Shown here: piece after piece, positions 43,831 to 53,018 of the stretch
Layout: every line of letters begins with the position of its first letter
Numbering within the stretch: position 1 is the first letter of the stretch
From: Prevotellaceae bacterium UBA4332
GTDB taxonomy: Bacteria > Bacteroidota > Bacteroidia > Bacteroidales > Bacteroidaceae
NCBI GenBank assembly: GCA_002394365.1
Contig: DGTQ01000007.1
Coordinates: forward strand, 90,119-154,118
DNA: 64,000 bases
Direction of reading: 5' to 3'
Notes under the pieces: generated by a model
Seen by the model: the letters and a program-made list of their open reading frames with translations, nothing else
What the model was told of the DNA's origin: nothing
Databases searched by the model: none
Translations under genes and position numbers: made by a program

Positions 43831-44282
43831 TTCTCTTTTGTGACTTTACTTCTTATCTTGTTTATCAGAAAACCTGCCTCCAAGCCAGCCAGAACGAGCA
43901 GGGTGCCTGCTACGGCAAGCAGGTACATACCTCCGCCACAAGCAAGACCGATGGCTGATACTACCCACACGCCTGATGCTGTGGTAAGTCCGCTCACGAT
44001 ATTCTCTTCTCTGCGGAATATTATGGTGCCTGCACCTATGAAGCCTATGCCCGTCACCACCTGAGCTGCTATTCTCGATACGTCCCAACGGTGGAACTCC
44101 GACATCTGCACTCCGTCAAAACCATAGGCAGAAACTATCATGAACAGTGCAGAGCCCAGCGCCACAAGGAAATGTGTCCTGAAACCCACCTCCTTCGACC
44201 TGCACTCTCGCTCAAGGCCTATCAGTCCGCCAAGTATTGCGGCTACTGCTATTCTCAATATCAATTCCAACTCTAAATCCAT
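43827..44282 (-). CDS. MgtC/SapB family membrane protein
   Basis: 151 aa with four to five hydrophobic helices and the family signature AILGGLIGLERECRSKEVGFRTHFLVALGSA (split here over residues 16-46), then GIGFIGAGTII. Linked to Mg homeostasis and acid or host survival in other bacteria; direct transport is not proven. It lies between the ABC exporter and the aminotransferase on the same strand. Confidence 0.9.
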   Translation of the reverse strand: MDLELELILRIAVAAILGGLIGLERECRSKEVGFRTHFLVALGSALFMIVSAYGFDGVQMSEFHRWDVSRIAAQVVTGIGFIGAGTIIFRREENIVSGLTTASGVWVVSAIGLACGGGMYLLAVAGTLLVLAGLEAGFLINKIRSKVTKEK

Positions 44283-44330
44283 AGCTTTCGTTTTCGTAGC
44301 CCGTAGGGCGTTTCGTTTTCGTGGCGAAGC

Positions 44331-46166
44331 CTAAAGCTTCTGCATGTCGTTTAACCTTTTGTAATAGCCGTTCAGTTCTGTCAACTCCTCATGCGTACCT
44401 TTCTCTACTATCTCTCCATCATGCAACACGTATATCTCGTCTGCATTCTTGATGGTTGAGAGTCTGTGGGCTATTGCCACTGTGGTACGGCTCTTCATCA
44501 GTCTTTCGAGGGCTTCCTGCACCAGTCGTTCCGACTCTGTATCGAGTGCCGATGTTGCCTCGTCGAGTATCAGTATCGGCGGGTTCTTCAGTATGGCACG
44601 CGCTATCGACACTCTCTGCCTCTGCCCTCCTGACAGTCTGCCACCTCTGTCGCCTATCATTGTGTCGTATCCATGTTCTGACTCCATGATGAAGTCGTGC
44701 GCATTAGCTATCTTGGCTGCTGCTATCACTTCCTCCATCGTGGCATTTTCTACGCCAAAGGTTATGTTGTTGTAGAAGGTGTCGTTGAAGAGTATCGCCT
44801 CCTGGTTCACGTTGCCTATGAGCGAACGCAAATCGTGGATGCCCACATTCCTGACGTCCTTGCCATCTATGAGTATCTCGCCACTGCTCACATCGTGGTA
44901 GCGTGGTATGAGGTCAACGAGGGTTGACTTTCCTGAGCCAGACTGTCCTACGAGGGCTATGGTCTTGCCCTTTGGTATGGTGAGGTTGATGTGCTTCAGC
45001 ACTTCCTCGCCCTCCTCGTAGTGGAATGATACGTCTTTCAGCTCTACCTTATCCTCGAAATCATGCAGTTCCTCTGGTATGGGCAGTTCCTTGATAGGGT
45101 TCTCTGCCTTCAGGATAAAGTCTATTCTGTCCATTGATGCCAGGCCCAGCGGTATCTGGTATGTCGCCTTCATAAACTCCTTCAGCGGATTGATTACGCT
45201 GTAGAGTATCACCATGTAGAAGATAAAGGTAGAAGCGTCTATCATGCTTGAACCATTGAGTATCAACCAGCCGCCAAACAACAGAACCACCACTATTATT
45301 ATAGTGCCGAGAAACTCCGACATGGGGTGAGCTGACACCTGTCTCAGCGTCATCGCTATGCTGCTGTTTCTGTAGTCATTGTTTACTGCCTCAAATCTCT
45401 CCTCCATTTTCTTCTCGGCTATGAAAGCCTTGATTATCCTCAGTCCGCCAAGCGTCTCGTCAAGCTGCGCCAGCATGTCGCCCCACAGTGCCTGCACCTT
45501 TGCCGACTGCCCCTTCAGCTTCTTGCTCACCTTGCCCATTATGTAGCCAGCCAGTGGTGCTACTATGATAACGAAGATTGTGAGCTGCCACGAGACGAAT
45601 ATCATGGTCGAGAAACAGACGATGATGGCTATAGGATGCTTTATCAGCAGGTCGATACTGCTGGTAATGGAGGTTTCCACCTGCCCCACGTCTGCACTCA
45701 TCCTCGCCACTATGTCGCCCCTTCTCTCTGCCGAGAAGAAAGCGAGGGGCAGTTTGAGCACTTTTCGGTAAACCTCCATGCGTATGTCCTTCACCACTCC
45801 TGTGCGCAACGGCAGCATTACTGCCGAGGCGGCAAAATAGCAGAATGTCTTCAGACCTGTCATCACTATCAGTCCTATACCCATCATGCAAAGGGTGAGA
45901 AAAGCCCCGTGGGTGGCTATCAGTTCCTGAACATAGGCATAGCCGTTGTTCTGCAGCACCTCTTTGTTGATGGTGCTCCACGACATTTCCTGATAGGTGT
46001 AAACCTTCTGGTCTATCTCAAAGAGAATGTTCAGTATCGGTATCAGCACAACGAAAGAAAACACGTTGAGCCATTGCGAAAGGAAATTGAGCACCACCGA
46101 CCCCACAAGGTATTTCCTGTAGGGCATGAGGTAGCGTTTCATTATTTGGAAAAACTGCTTAAACAT
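44331..46166 (-). CDS. MsbA-like ABC exporter (fused permease and ATPase)
   Basis: 611 aa half-transporter. Six membrane helices (1-320), then the nucleotide-binding domain: Walker A ALVGQSGSGKSTLVD, signature LSGGQRQRVSIARAI, Walker B PPILILDEATSALD and H-loop VAIAHRLSTI. Exports lipid A-type lipids or drugs as a dimer. The upstream spacer (46175-46217) is a heptamer array (ttaactt) shared with the end region of the TolC-like gene. Confidence 0.92.
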   Translation of the reverse strand: MFKQFFQIMKRYLMPYRKYLVGSVVLNFLSQWLNVFSFVVLIPILNILFEIDQKVYTYQEMSWSTINKEVLQNNGYAYVQELIATHGAFLTLCMMGIGLIVMTGLKTFCYFAASAVMLPLRTGVVKDIRMEVYRKVLKLPLAFFSAERRGDIVARMSADVGQVETSITSSIDLLIKHPIAIIVCFSTMIFVSWQLTIFVIIVAPLAGYIMGKVSKKLKGQSAKVQALWGDMLAQLDETLGGLRIIKAFIAEKKMEERFEAVNNDYRNSSIAMTLRQVSAHPMSEFLGTIIIVVVLLFGGWLILNGSSMIDASTFIFYMVILYSVINPLKEFMKATYQIPLGLASMDRIDFILKAENPIKELPIPEELHDFEDKVELKDVSFHYEEGEEVLKHINLTIPKGKTIALVGQSGSGKSTLVDLIPRYHDVSSGEILIDGKDVRNVGIHDLRSLIGNVNQEAILFNDTFYNNITFGVENATMEEVIAAAKIANAHDFIMESEHGYDTMIGDRGGRLSGGQRQRVSIARAILKNPPILILDEATSALDTESERLVQEALERLMKSRTTVAIAHRLSTIKNADEIYVLHDGEIVEKGTHEELTELNGYYKRLNDMQKL

Positions 46167-46174
46167 TCTGCTTA

Positions 46175-46217
46175 CTTCTTAACTTTTAACTTTTAACGTT
46201 TAACCATTGACTTTTAA
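46175..46217 (+). repeat. Heptamer array between the TolC-like and ABC exporter genes
   Basis: ttaactt repeated with 7-bp period and variants (ttaacgt, ttaacca, ttgactt). Confidence 0.8.
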
Positions 46218-47576
46218 CTAATAAGTAAGTTCTTTTCTACCCGTCATTATGAGGTATTTTGTCTTGGCGTGATGATAGTCGCACGTAGCGTCTGTCAGGG
46301 CGTCGTTGGCAGTAGATTTCTGCCTCTGTGCATCGAGCAGGGTTGTCATGTTACACACCCCGTTGATATATTCCTCATGCTTTATGCGCAAGTTTTCCTC
46401 TGCCCTGCCCACGCTCTTTTTGGCTATCTCCACCTGCTTGTAGGCAGCAGAGAGGTTGTCGTAGGCATCCCTCACCTGCAGGTCGAGCAACTCCCTCTTG
46501 TCCTTGCGCTCGTCAAGTGCCTTCTGCTCCTCTATCTTGCTGCGTTTCACCATGTGGCGCTCGCTCCAGAAGGTGCTCAGCGGCATAGCCAGTACAGCGT
46601 ATGCCATACCTCGCGTGTTTGTCTTGGTCAGGAAACGGCTCACGCCAAAGTTTCCTCCTACTGCCACAATTGGCAGATATGACGCCTTGGCTATTTTAGT
46701 CTGCAACTGCGTGCGTTGCACGTTCAGGTCCAAGAGCCTGCTCTCGTTGCGATTGTCCGTCGCCATTCCCGAGTCCATCCACAGCGTCTGGGGTGGCACT
46801 ATGCCCTTCGATGTCAACACCGTATCTACGTCTATATCTTCATTGGGCACACCCATTTCCTTTGCCAAAGCCCTCCTCAGCAGTTTTATGGCATTGTCGA
46901 GCCTCACTCGCTGAGCCTGCAACTGGTTCTGCGTCAGCTCCACGTTCAGTGCGTCGTTGCTGTTCACTATGCCTTCTGCTGCCAGGTTGCGTGCATCCTT
47001 CAGTATGCTTCCCACCTCCACGTCAGAGGCGTCGAGCACCCTTCTCTTGCCATGCAGTTTCAGCAGGGTGAAATACATCAGCTCTGCCTCCATCACCAGC
47101 ATGTCGTCATCCACGTCCTGCACCATCTTCATGGCGTCCACCTGCAGGTCGGCAAGTTTGTTTACGTTTGTTATTCTGCCTCCCACGTATACTGGCTGCA
47201 GGAGCGACAAGCCTGCTGATGTGCCTCTCTTGAACGCCTGTATGCTGGTATCAAGACCCAACCCGTACTGCTGGTTCAACTCCTCTATCAACTCAGACCA
47301 TTCTTCGGAGAGCAACTCTCGCCTCAGCAGATAGTCGGTGGCTTCATAGTGGAAGGCATTCAGGTTCAGACTGGGGTAATACTTCGAGCGAGCATATTTC
47401 CTGAACTCCTCTGCCGACTGCACGTTTTTCTGCGCATTTTTTGCCCTTATGTTGCCCTTGCGCATAGAACTCACACATTCCTCCAGACTCACTACCCTCT
47501 GTGCCATCGTCTTGAGGGTGAAGAGCGAGGAACAGAGAACAGCTATACCTGTTATTATAACATATCGTCTTATCAT
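46218..47576 (-). CDS. TolC-family outer-membrane efflux channel
   Basis: 452 aa. Signal peptide (1-25, ending TMAQ). Two OEP repeats with long coiled-coil helices (SMRKGNIRAKNAQKNVQSAEEFRKYA; RDAYDNLSAAYKQVEIAKKS) and AGLSLLQPVYVGGRI at the barrel-helix turn. Last gene of the adaptor-RND-channel set; forms the outer-membrane duct. Confidence 0.92.
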   Translation of the reverse strand: MIRRYVIITGIAVLCSSLFTLKTMAQRVVSLEECVSSMRKGNIRAKNAQKNVQSAEEFRKYARSKYYPSLNLNAFHYEATDYLLRRELLSEEWSELIEELNQQYGLGLDTSIQAFKRGTSAGLSLLQPVYVGGRITNVNKLADLQVDAMKMVQDVDDDMLVMEAELMYFTLLKLHGKRRVLDASDVEVGSILKDARNLAAEGIVNSNDALNVELTQNQLQAQRVRLDNAIKLLRRALAKEMGVPNEDIDVDTVLTSKGIVPPQTLWMDSGMATDNRNESRLLDLNVQRTQLQTKIAKASYLPIVAVGGNFGVSRFLTKTNTRGMAYAVLAMPLSTFWSERHMVKRSKIEEQKALDERKDKRELLDLQVRDAYDNLSAAYKQVEIAKKSVGRAEENLRIKHEEYINGVCNMTTLLDAQRQKSTANDALTDATCDYHHAKTKYLIMTGRKELTY

Positions 47577-47594
47577 AATAAAAAAAACTTCTCT

Positions 47595-50500
47595 TTAGTA
47601 ATCTTCTTCGTCGTCGTTTTCAGTCTCTCTTTTTGCCACGAGGCTGTACCCTACAGGTATCATCGTCACTATATACAGCATGGAGACGAGAGCACCCACA
47701 CAGATTACCACGCCCATAGGTCCCCAGAGCGGCGTTGCCTTGATAACCATAGGTATGACACCCATGGAGGCTGCTGCCGAGGTGAGGAAGATAGGACGGA
47801 AACGACGTTTGGCGGCTGTCTCTGCTGCTTCATCGAGACTCATGCCTTGTTTCTTGAAGAGTTCCTCACCATAATCTATCATGATGATGCCACTGCGGGC
47901 TATGATACCCATGAGGGAGACGATGCCGAGGATGGCGGTGGCACCAAACTCGAAGCCTGAGAAATACATGCCGAGGGCAGTACCTGGTATGGCGAAGACA
48001 AGGGAGCACATCATGAGCATCATGAGGCGCACGCTCTTAAGATGGAAGAGCAGGATAAAGACGATGAGGGCTATGGAGATGACCATGCCGAGATACATCT
48101 GAGGACGGTAGCGGTTCTCTGACTCTGCCTGTCCGCCTTGTGCCACGGTGATACCCTGCGGCAGAGAGAAGGTGTCGAGTTGTGCGTAGAGATGCTTATT
48201 GAGATTGCCTATCTTAGTGGCACGCGTAGTAGTTGCCATGATGCTGGCACAGCGTATGCCATTGCGATGCTGGATGATGCCACCACACCATGCCGGCTTG
48301 ATATCTGCCACTTGAGAGAGAGGTACGGTGGTGAGGATGGGCACGAGACCAGAGACGCGTATGTCCTTGAAGTCTTCTATGGTCTGCTTGCCGTCGCCCG
48401 CATCTTTTATCATCACGGCAATCTCGTCATCAGCCTCCCACATCTTGGCTACCGGTATGCCACCCGAATAACGCAAGGCGAGGTTGAGCGCCAAGAGTGA
48501 ACGACTCATGCCTATCTGGTTAGCCTGCTCGGGATGGAGAGTGATATCGAGACGATTGTTCTGAGTGCCCCAGCTGGTGGTGACGGTCTCTATCTCAGGA
48601 TTGCTCCTGAGAAGACTGACGACACGGTCGGTGGCTATATGGAGCGAATCGAGATTATCACCCACAAGGCGCACCTCAACGGGAGAGATGGCATCGGTAT
48701 ATTCTATCTGCTTGAACTTTATCTGTGCCTCAGGGAAGTAGTTAGCATAGTAGGATGAGTAATCATCAAGCACCGCCTGCGTCTCGCTGTCACTATGGGT
48801 GTTGACGATGAACTGGGCGTAGTTGGTGCCACCAAACTGAGGCAGGAAGGTAACATGGAATCTTGGTGAGCCCATGCCATAGAATGTGGTGATATTGGTT
48901 ATGCGCTCGTCTTTGCGCAACATATTGGCAAGGGAGTCGGCTACTGATGCCGTGCGGACGATATCAGTGCCCGTAGGCAGCCATATCTCAACGGCAAAGA
49001 GACTGCGGCTGGCACGTGGCATGAGTCTCTGAGGCAGGGCAAGCATAAGGAGGGCACCAAGGAAAACGGTGAAGAAACCAATGGCGAGGGTGGACTTCTT
49101 ATGACGGAAACACAAGGAGATAATCTTGTCATATACCGCCTGCATACGCTCAAGGATGCGATGGTGCTCATTGCCAAAGCCGTGGGTGATGAAGCGATGC
49201 TGTATGATAGGTACCACGAGCAGAGCCACAAGTAGCGACACAGTGAGAACTATGGTGATGGCATAGGGAAAAAACTCTATGAAATCGTGGATTATGTTAT
49301 CTGTGGTGAAGAGGAACGGGAAGAAAACGATGCTGATGCAGAGGGTGGCAGTGATGATACTTGCCGTGAACTGACGAGCAGAGGCAACGGCTGCTTTCCA
49401 ACGGGGCATACCTTCATCGAGACGGTCAATGTAGCAATCGACCACGACAATGGAGTCATCGACTATCATACCCAGCGACACTATGAGGGCGGCGAGGGTG
49501 ACGGAGTTTATCTGTACTCCCGTCATATAGAAGATGGCAATGGAGATGAAGATGGTGATAGGGATAGTGGTGACGGCTACGCCTGCTACCCTCATAGGCA
49601 ACATAAGCATAGTGATAACGATGACAGAGGCAATGGCTATGAGCAGTTCGGTGAGGAACTCCTTTACTGAGTCATCAACAACCTCGCTCTGGTCGGTAAT
49701 GACATTGATATGGACATCGGGGGGCAGAGTGTCTTGAAAATCCTTGAGGACAGACTTCACATCCTTACCGAAACTCACGATATTGTTGCCACCTACCATC
49801 TGGAGTGACATAATCATGGACTTATGACCGTTGTTCTCAATGTATCGTTTTGCTGGCGGACATTCGCGCTTTATATCGGCTATGTCACCAAGGCGCACTA
49901 TGGTGCCAGAGGGGTCGCTATAGACGATGGTCTGGGCGAGGTCTTGCTCTGAATTGAGTGACGGCACGATGTGGAGCGCACGACTGAGCTTGCCATCGTC
50001 GAGAGAGCCTGTGATAAGATTACCTGACTGGCTGGACAGCTTGGAATAGACGATAGCGGTATTGAGACCGTAGGTTGCAAGGCGGTCACGGTCAAGATAG
50101 ACGCTTATCTGCTCATTCTGTCCTCCGAGGGTATAGATATTGGCGAGTTCGGGGATGGTGCGCAAACGGTCGCCGAGAGCACGGGCGTAGTTGTCCATCT
50201 CGCGATAGGTCTTATCTTCACTCTCTATAGAGATGAGCATGGCAGAGACATCGCCAAAGTCTTCATTGGCAAGAACACCCAGCACACCTGCTGGCAACTG
50301 TGCACGCAACAGAGGCAAGCGTTCCTTAAGCTTATTCCAAAATTCAGTGCTCTCATCGGGACTGACATTAAGCCATACGATGGAGTAACAGACATTGTTC
50401 TGACATACCGTGCTAACCCTTGACTTGTCTATCTCCTTAAAGGTCCAGAGGAAATCTTCAAGGGGCTTGGCAAGCTGCTGCTCCACCTCTTCTTCTGTGG

Positions 50501-50672
50501 CTCCAGGATAGACACCCACCACCAGTCCGATAGGCAGATTAAACTGTGGAAACTCGTCTTTGGGAATATATATCAGCGACACTATGCCGGCAAGCATCAT
50601 TACAGCTGCCAGCAAAAGGGTGATGCCCTTGTGCCTCATTGCCGATGCTACTATGTTGTTGCGCTCGTTCAT
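47595..50672 (-). CDS. RND efflux transporter, inner-membrane permease (AcrB/HAE1-like)
   Basis: 1025 aa, full length. Proton-driven export. Family blocks: PGATEEEVEQQLAKPLEDFL, SLGMIVDDSIVVVDCYIDRL in helix 4 (with the proton-relay Asp pair), and MGIIARSGIIMIDYGEELF in the second half. ATGA overlap with the adaptor gene; 18 nt before the TolC-like gene. Confidence 0.95.
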   Translation of the reverse strand: MNERNNIVASAMRHKGITLLLAAVMMLAGIVSLIYIPKDEFPQFNLPIGLVVGVYPGATEEEVEQQLAKPLEDFLWTFKEIDKSRVSTVCQNNVCYSIVWLNVSPDESTEFWNKLKERLPLLRAQLPAGVLGVLANEDFGDVSAMLISIESEDKTYREMDNYARALGDRLRTIPELANIYTLGGQNEQISVYLDRDRLATYGLNTAIVYSKLSSQSGNLITGSLDDGKLSRALHIVPSLNSEQDLAQTIVYSDPSGTIVRLGDIADIKRECPPAKRYIENNGHKSMIMSLQMVGGNNIVSFGKDVKSVLKDFQDTLPPDVHINVITDQSEVVDDSVKEFLTELLIAIASVIVITMLMLPMRVAGVAVTTIPITIFISIAIFYMTGVQINSVTLAALIVSLGMIVDDSIVVVDCYIDRLDEGMPRWKAAVASARQFTASIITATLCISIVFFPFLFTTDNIIHDFIEFFPYAITIVLTVSLLVALLVVPIIQHRFITHGFGNEHHRILERMQAVYDKIISLCFRHKKSTLAIGFFTVFLGALLMLALPQRLMPRASRSLFAVEIWLPTGTDIVRTASVADSLANMLRKDERITNITTFYGMGSPRFHVTFLPQFGGTNYAQFIVNTHSDSETQAVLDDYSSYYANYFPEAQIKFKQIEYTDAISPVEVRLVGDNLDSLHIATDRVVSLLRSNPEIETVTTSWGTQNNRLDITLHPEQANQIGMSRSLLALNLALRYSGGIPVAKMWEADDEIAVMIKDAGDGKQTIEDFKDIRVSGLVPILTTVPLSQVADIKPAWCGGIIQHRNGIRCASIMATTTRATKIGNLNKHLYAQLDTFSLPQGITVAQGGQAESENRYRPQMYLGMVISIALIVFILLFHLKSVRLMMLMMCSLVFAIPGTALGMYFSGFEFGATAILGIVSLMGIIARSGIIMIDYGEELFKKQGMSLDEAAETAAKRRFRPIFLTSAAASMGVIPMVIKATPLWGPMGVVICVGALVSMLYIVTMIPVGYSLVAKRETENDDEEDY

Positions 50673-51718
50673 AATACCTTAACCTTCACTCCGTCACTGA
50701 CCTTCTCCTGACCCTCGATGATGACTTTCTCACCCTTGCTGAGTCCGCTTTCTATTACCACGCCCTCATTGGTGATATCGCCTGTGGTGATGCTACGACG
50801 ATGTGCCACACCGCCTTTCTCTATCCAGACGAACTTATCCTGTCCGCTTACCATGATTGCCTGTTGAGGCAACACGAGGGCATAGCCCTTGCTGGCATTG
50901 GCTACCTTCACCTTTCCCACCATGCCTGGCAAGAGTGCGTGGTCGGCATTGTCAACGAGTGCCCTTACATCATAGGCATGACTGATGGGGTTTGCCGTCA
51001 TACTACGTGCTATCACCTTACCGCTGAACTCCCTGCCTGGCAGGGCTGCAACGGTGAAATGTACTACATTGCCCATGGCTATGTTGCCTATCTCCTTCTC
51101 GGGTATAGGGATGCAGATTTTGACGCGCTCTATCTTAACCAATTTGACGCCGTTCATGCCTGGAGTGATGTTGGCGCCCTCATGAACGTTGACGGTGGCT
51201 ATGTAGCCACTCCATGGTGCGCGGAGGGTGATATCATCCAAACTCTTATGGGCTATTGCCTCGGAAGAACGAGCCCTCTGCAGGGCCGACTCTGCCTCCA
51301 CCATTCTTATCTCAGGCAACGTGCCCTTGTCATACAGATTCTTCAATCTCCTGTAGGCATCCTCAGCCTGCTCCAGCGTGGTCTTCGACATGGCATACGT
51401 CTGTCTTATGTTTCTGCCGTCAGACACAGCCAGCGCCTGCCCGCGCTTCACAAACTGTCCCTCGTCCACCAGCACACGCTCCACCGTGCCCAGCACGCTG
51501 AACGTAACATTCACGCCCTCTTCCTCCTCTATCGTACCCACGTAGTTCTTCGTCACTCCGTCAGAGGCACTCTCCACCTCCTGCGTCTTCACGTTCACAA
51601 CGCTCTCCTTCTGTGCCACCTTCTTCGAGCAACCCACTATGGTCAGCACCATCGCCAACAAACATATCTTCTCTATGAATTGAGAATTGAAAATTGGAAA
51701 CTGAAAATTCCTCATCAT
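50669..51718 (-). CDS. RND periplasmic adaptor (MFP) lipoprotein with a repeat-encoded N-terminal extension
   Basis: 349 aa. Lipoyl/barrel-sandwich and hairpin (SEAIAHKSLDDITLRAPWSG), beta-barrel and membrane-proximal domains (GYALVLPQQAIMV). Lipobox LTIVGC near residue 30. The first about 13 residues (MMRNFQFPIFNSQ) come from a heptamer array (ttttcag, tttccaa, ttttcaa, ttctcaa). The array plus the next codons of the signal peptide are almost the same as in the LolA-like gene upstream. The start could be 51718 or 51715. Confidence 0.9.
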   Translation of the reverse strand: MMRNFQFPIFNSQFIEKICLLAMVLTIVGCSKKVAQKESVVNVKTQEVESASDGVTKNYVGTIEEEEGVNVTFSVLGTVERVLVDEGQFVKRGQALAVSDGRNIRQTYAMSKTTLEQAEDAYRRLKNLYDKGTLPEIRMVEAESALQRARSSEAIAHKSLDDITLRAPWSGYIATVNVHEGANITPGMNGVKLVKIERVKICIPIPEKEIGNIAMGNVVHFTVAALPGREFSGKVIARSMTANPISHAYDVRALVDNADHALLPGMVGKVKVANASKGYALVLPQQAIMVSGQDKFVWIEKGGVAHRRSITTGDITNEGVVIESGLSKGEKVIIEGQEKVSDGVKVKVL

Positions 51719-51753
51719 TCATTTACTTTTTTCGTTACAGTATTTCGCAAGCT
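51660..51753 (-). repeat. Duplicated gene-start block, copy 1 (adaptor gene)
   Basis: About 94 nt, from signal-peptide codons (AAGATATGTTTG) through the heptamers and ATG to CGAAATACTGTAACG upstream. Matches 52459-52552 at most positions. Confidence 0.75.
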
Positions 51754-51806
51754 CAGGCGCTTCGCAGAATATTACTAATTGCTAATTGCTAATTAGAAAA
51801 AGCCCA

Positions 51807-52514
51807 TCATCTCTCGTCCACGAACTTATAGCCCGCATACTTACCCCTCGGAAACACAAACACGTCATCGTCTATGTCGCCAGAATAGAAGTTAGAGATA
51901 TTTATCGTAGCCCACAGGAACGCCACCTTTATGCGTATCTTCTTTGGGTTATGCGTTGCAAGGTCAAGCAGCACCTTAGCCTCCTTCACTCCGCTGACGC
52001 CCTTCTTCGCCTTCAGCGTTATGAGAAAACCATCCTGCTGCCTCGCTATGCCATACGTGTAGTTATCAGGCTCAAAAGAAAACTTCTCCTCATACTTGCT
52101 CTTCTCCTTCGCATCGTGTATCTCCACCACCCTGCGCTTCTCCCTCGTCACGTATGAAGTAACACCATCATTCCAGCAGTTACTGTTCTTGGAAAAATAC
52201 TTGCTCTTCTTGCCCTTATACCATATCGTGCCCTCCGTCTTGTAGAGGTTAGCTATGTTCACCTTGTAGTGCAGCGATGCCCCCTGGTTGTTAAACACCC
52301 TCTGCCATGTCTGCATGAACATGTGCCTCGCCTGCTGAGCATTAGCACTCTCCTGTGGCTGCACCTTCTTCTTCTTTGCCGAGGCAACAACACTCTCTAC
52401 CCCCTTGGCATCAACATGCAGACCAGCACCAACACCCAGCATCAGCACCAGCACCAGCAAACATATCTTCTTTATGACTTGAAAATTGAAAATTGAAAAT
52501 TGAAAAATCTTCAT
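51807..52514 (-). CDS. LolA-like outer-membrane lipoprotein carrier protein with a repeat-encoded N-terminus
   Basis: 235 aa. Periplasmic LolA-like fold: AQQARHMFMQTWQRVF, YKTEGTIWYKGKKSKYF, SYVTREKRRVVEI, a hydrophobic lining, and the C-terminal YAGYKFVDER seen in Bacteroidota LolA-like proteins. It probably ferries lipoproteins. The N-terminus MKIFQFSIFNFQVIKK is heptamer-encoded (ttttcaa x3) and precedes the hydrophobic core ICLLVLVLMLG. ATG 52514 is preferred to TTG 52517. It heads the efflux operon with the promoter box at 52674-52681. Confidence 0.8.
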   Translation of the reverse strand: MKIFQFSIFNFQVIKKICLLVLVLMLGVGAGLHVDAKGVESVVASAKKKKVQPQESANAQQARHMFMQTWQRVFNNQGASLHYKVNIANLYKTEGTIWYKGKKSKYFSKNSNCWNDGVTSYVTREKRRVVEIHDAKEKSKYEEKFSFEPDNYTYGIARQQDGFLITLKAKKGVSGVKEAKVLLDLATHNPKKIRIKVAFLWATINISNFYSGDIDDDVFVFPRGKYAGYKFVDER

Positions 52515-52552
52515 CAATCATTTACTTTTTCGTTACAGCATTTCGCAAGCTG
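52459..52552 (-). repeat. Duplicated gene-start block, copy 2 (LolA-like gene)
   Basis: Counterpart of 51660-51753; includes TTTTCAA heptamers (52480-52508) and the shared CGTTACAGnATTTCGCAAGCT segment upstream of the ATG. Confidence 0.75.
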
Positions 52553-52554
52553 AA

Positions 52555-52650
52555 ACCCACCCCTTACCCTCCCAAAGGGAGGGGGGCTCCCCTTGGGGAA
52601 GATTTAGAGGGGTCATGCGCTTGCAGAGCAAGAGCAAGCACGGAATACCA
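52555..52650. repeat. GC-palindrome mosaic repeat in the efflux-operon leader
   Basis: ccctcccaaagggagggggg and a ccccttgggg palindrome, ggaagatttagagggg, then gcttgcagagcaagagcaag. The same family as 4545-4575 in the RluA-like gene. Confidence 0.75.
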
Positions 52651-52673
52651 GTTTCCGCTCTCCATTTTCTCGG

Positions 52674-52681
52674 CAAAATTA
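52674..52681 (-). promoter_or_regulatory. -7 promoter box for the LolA/RND efflux operon
   Basis: The minus strand reads TAATTTTG followed by CCGAG. The 160-nt leader before ATG 52514 includes the GC palindrome at 52567-52600. Confidence 0.55.
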
Positions 52682-53018
52682 CAAAAAAGTTATGAATTAT
52701 CCTTCAAAAAAACATCGTTATCTAAAAGAAAACCCCATTATTCCATTATTTTTATGTTTTTTTGTCTACCAGCCCCCTTCCGCCATGAATAAATCACTCC
52801 CCCTATCACCCCCAATTCCTAATTGCTAAGTGGTGTCAGTCTGTGGGGGCGCTTGTGTCATAGCTCCAATGCTTAAAGCAAGTATTATGAGTAGAATATT
52901 TTTTTCAGATTTCTTGTTGTTTTGTTCTTACTGCAAAGGTACAAAATTTCTCTCACACTGGGAAATCCTGAAGAAGTTATTTTTACAAAAAAGCACTCTG
53001 CAACAAAAAAAGTTTTTG

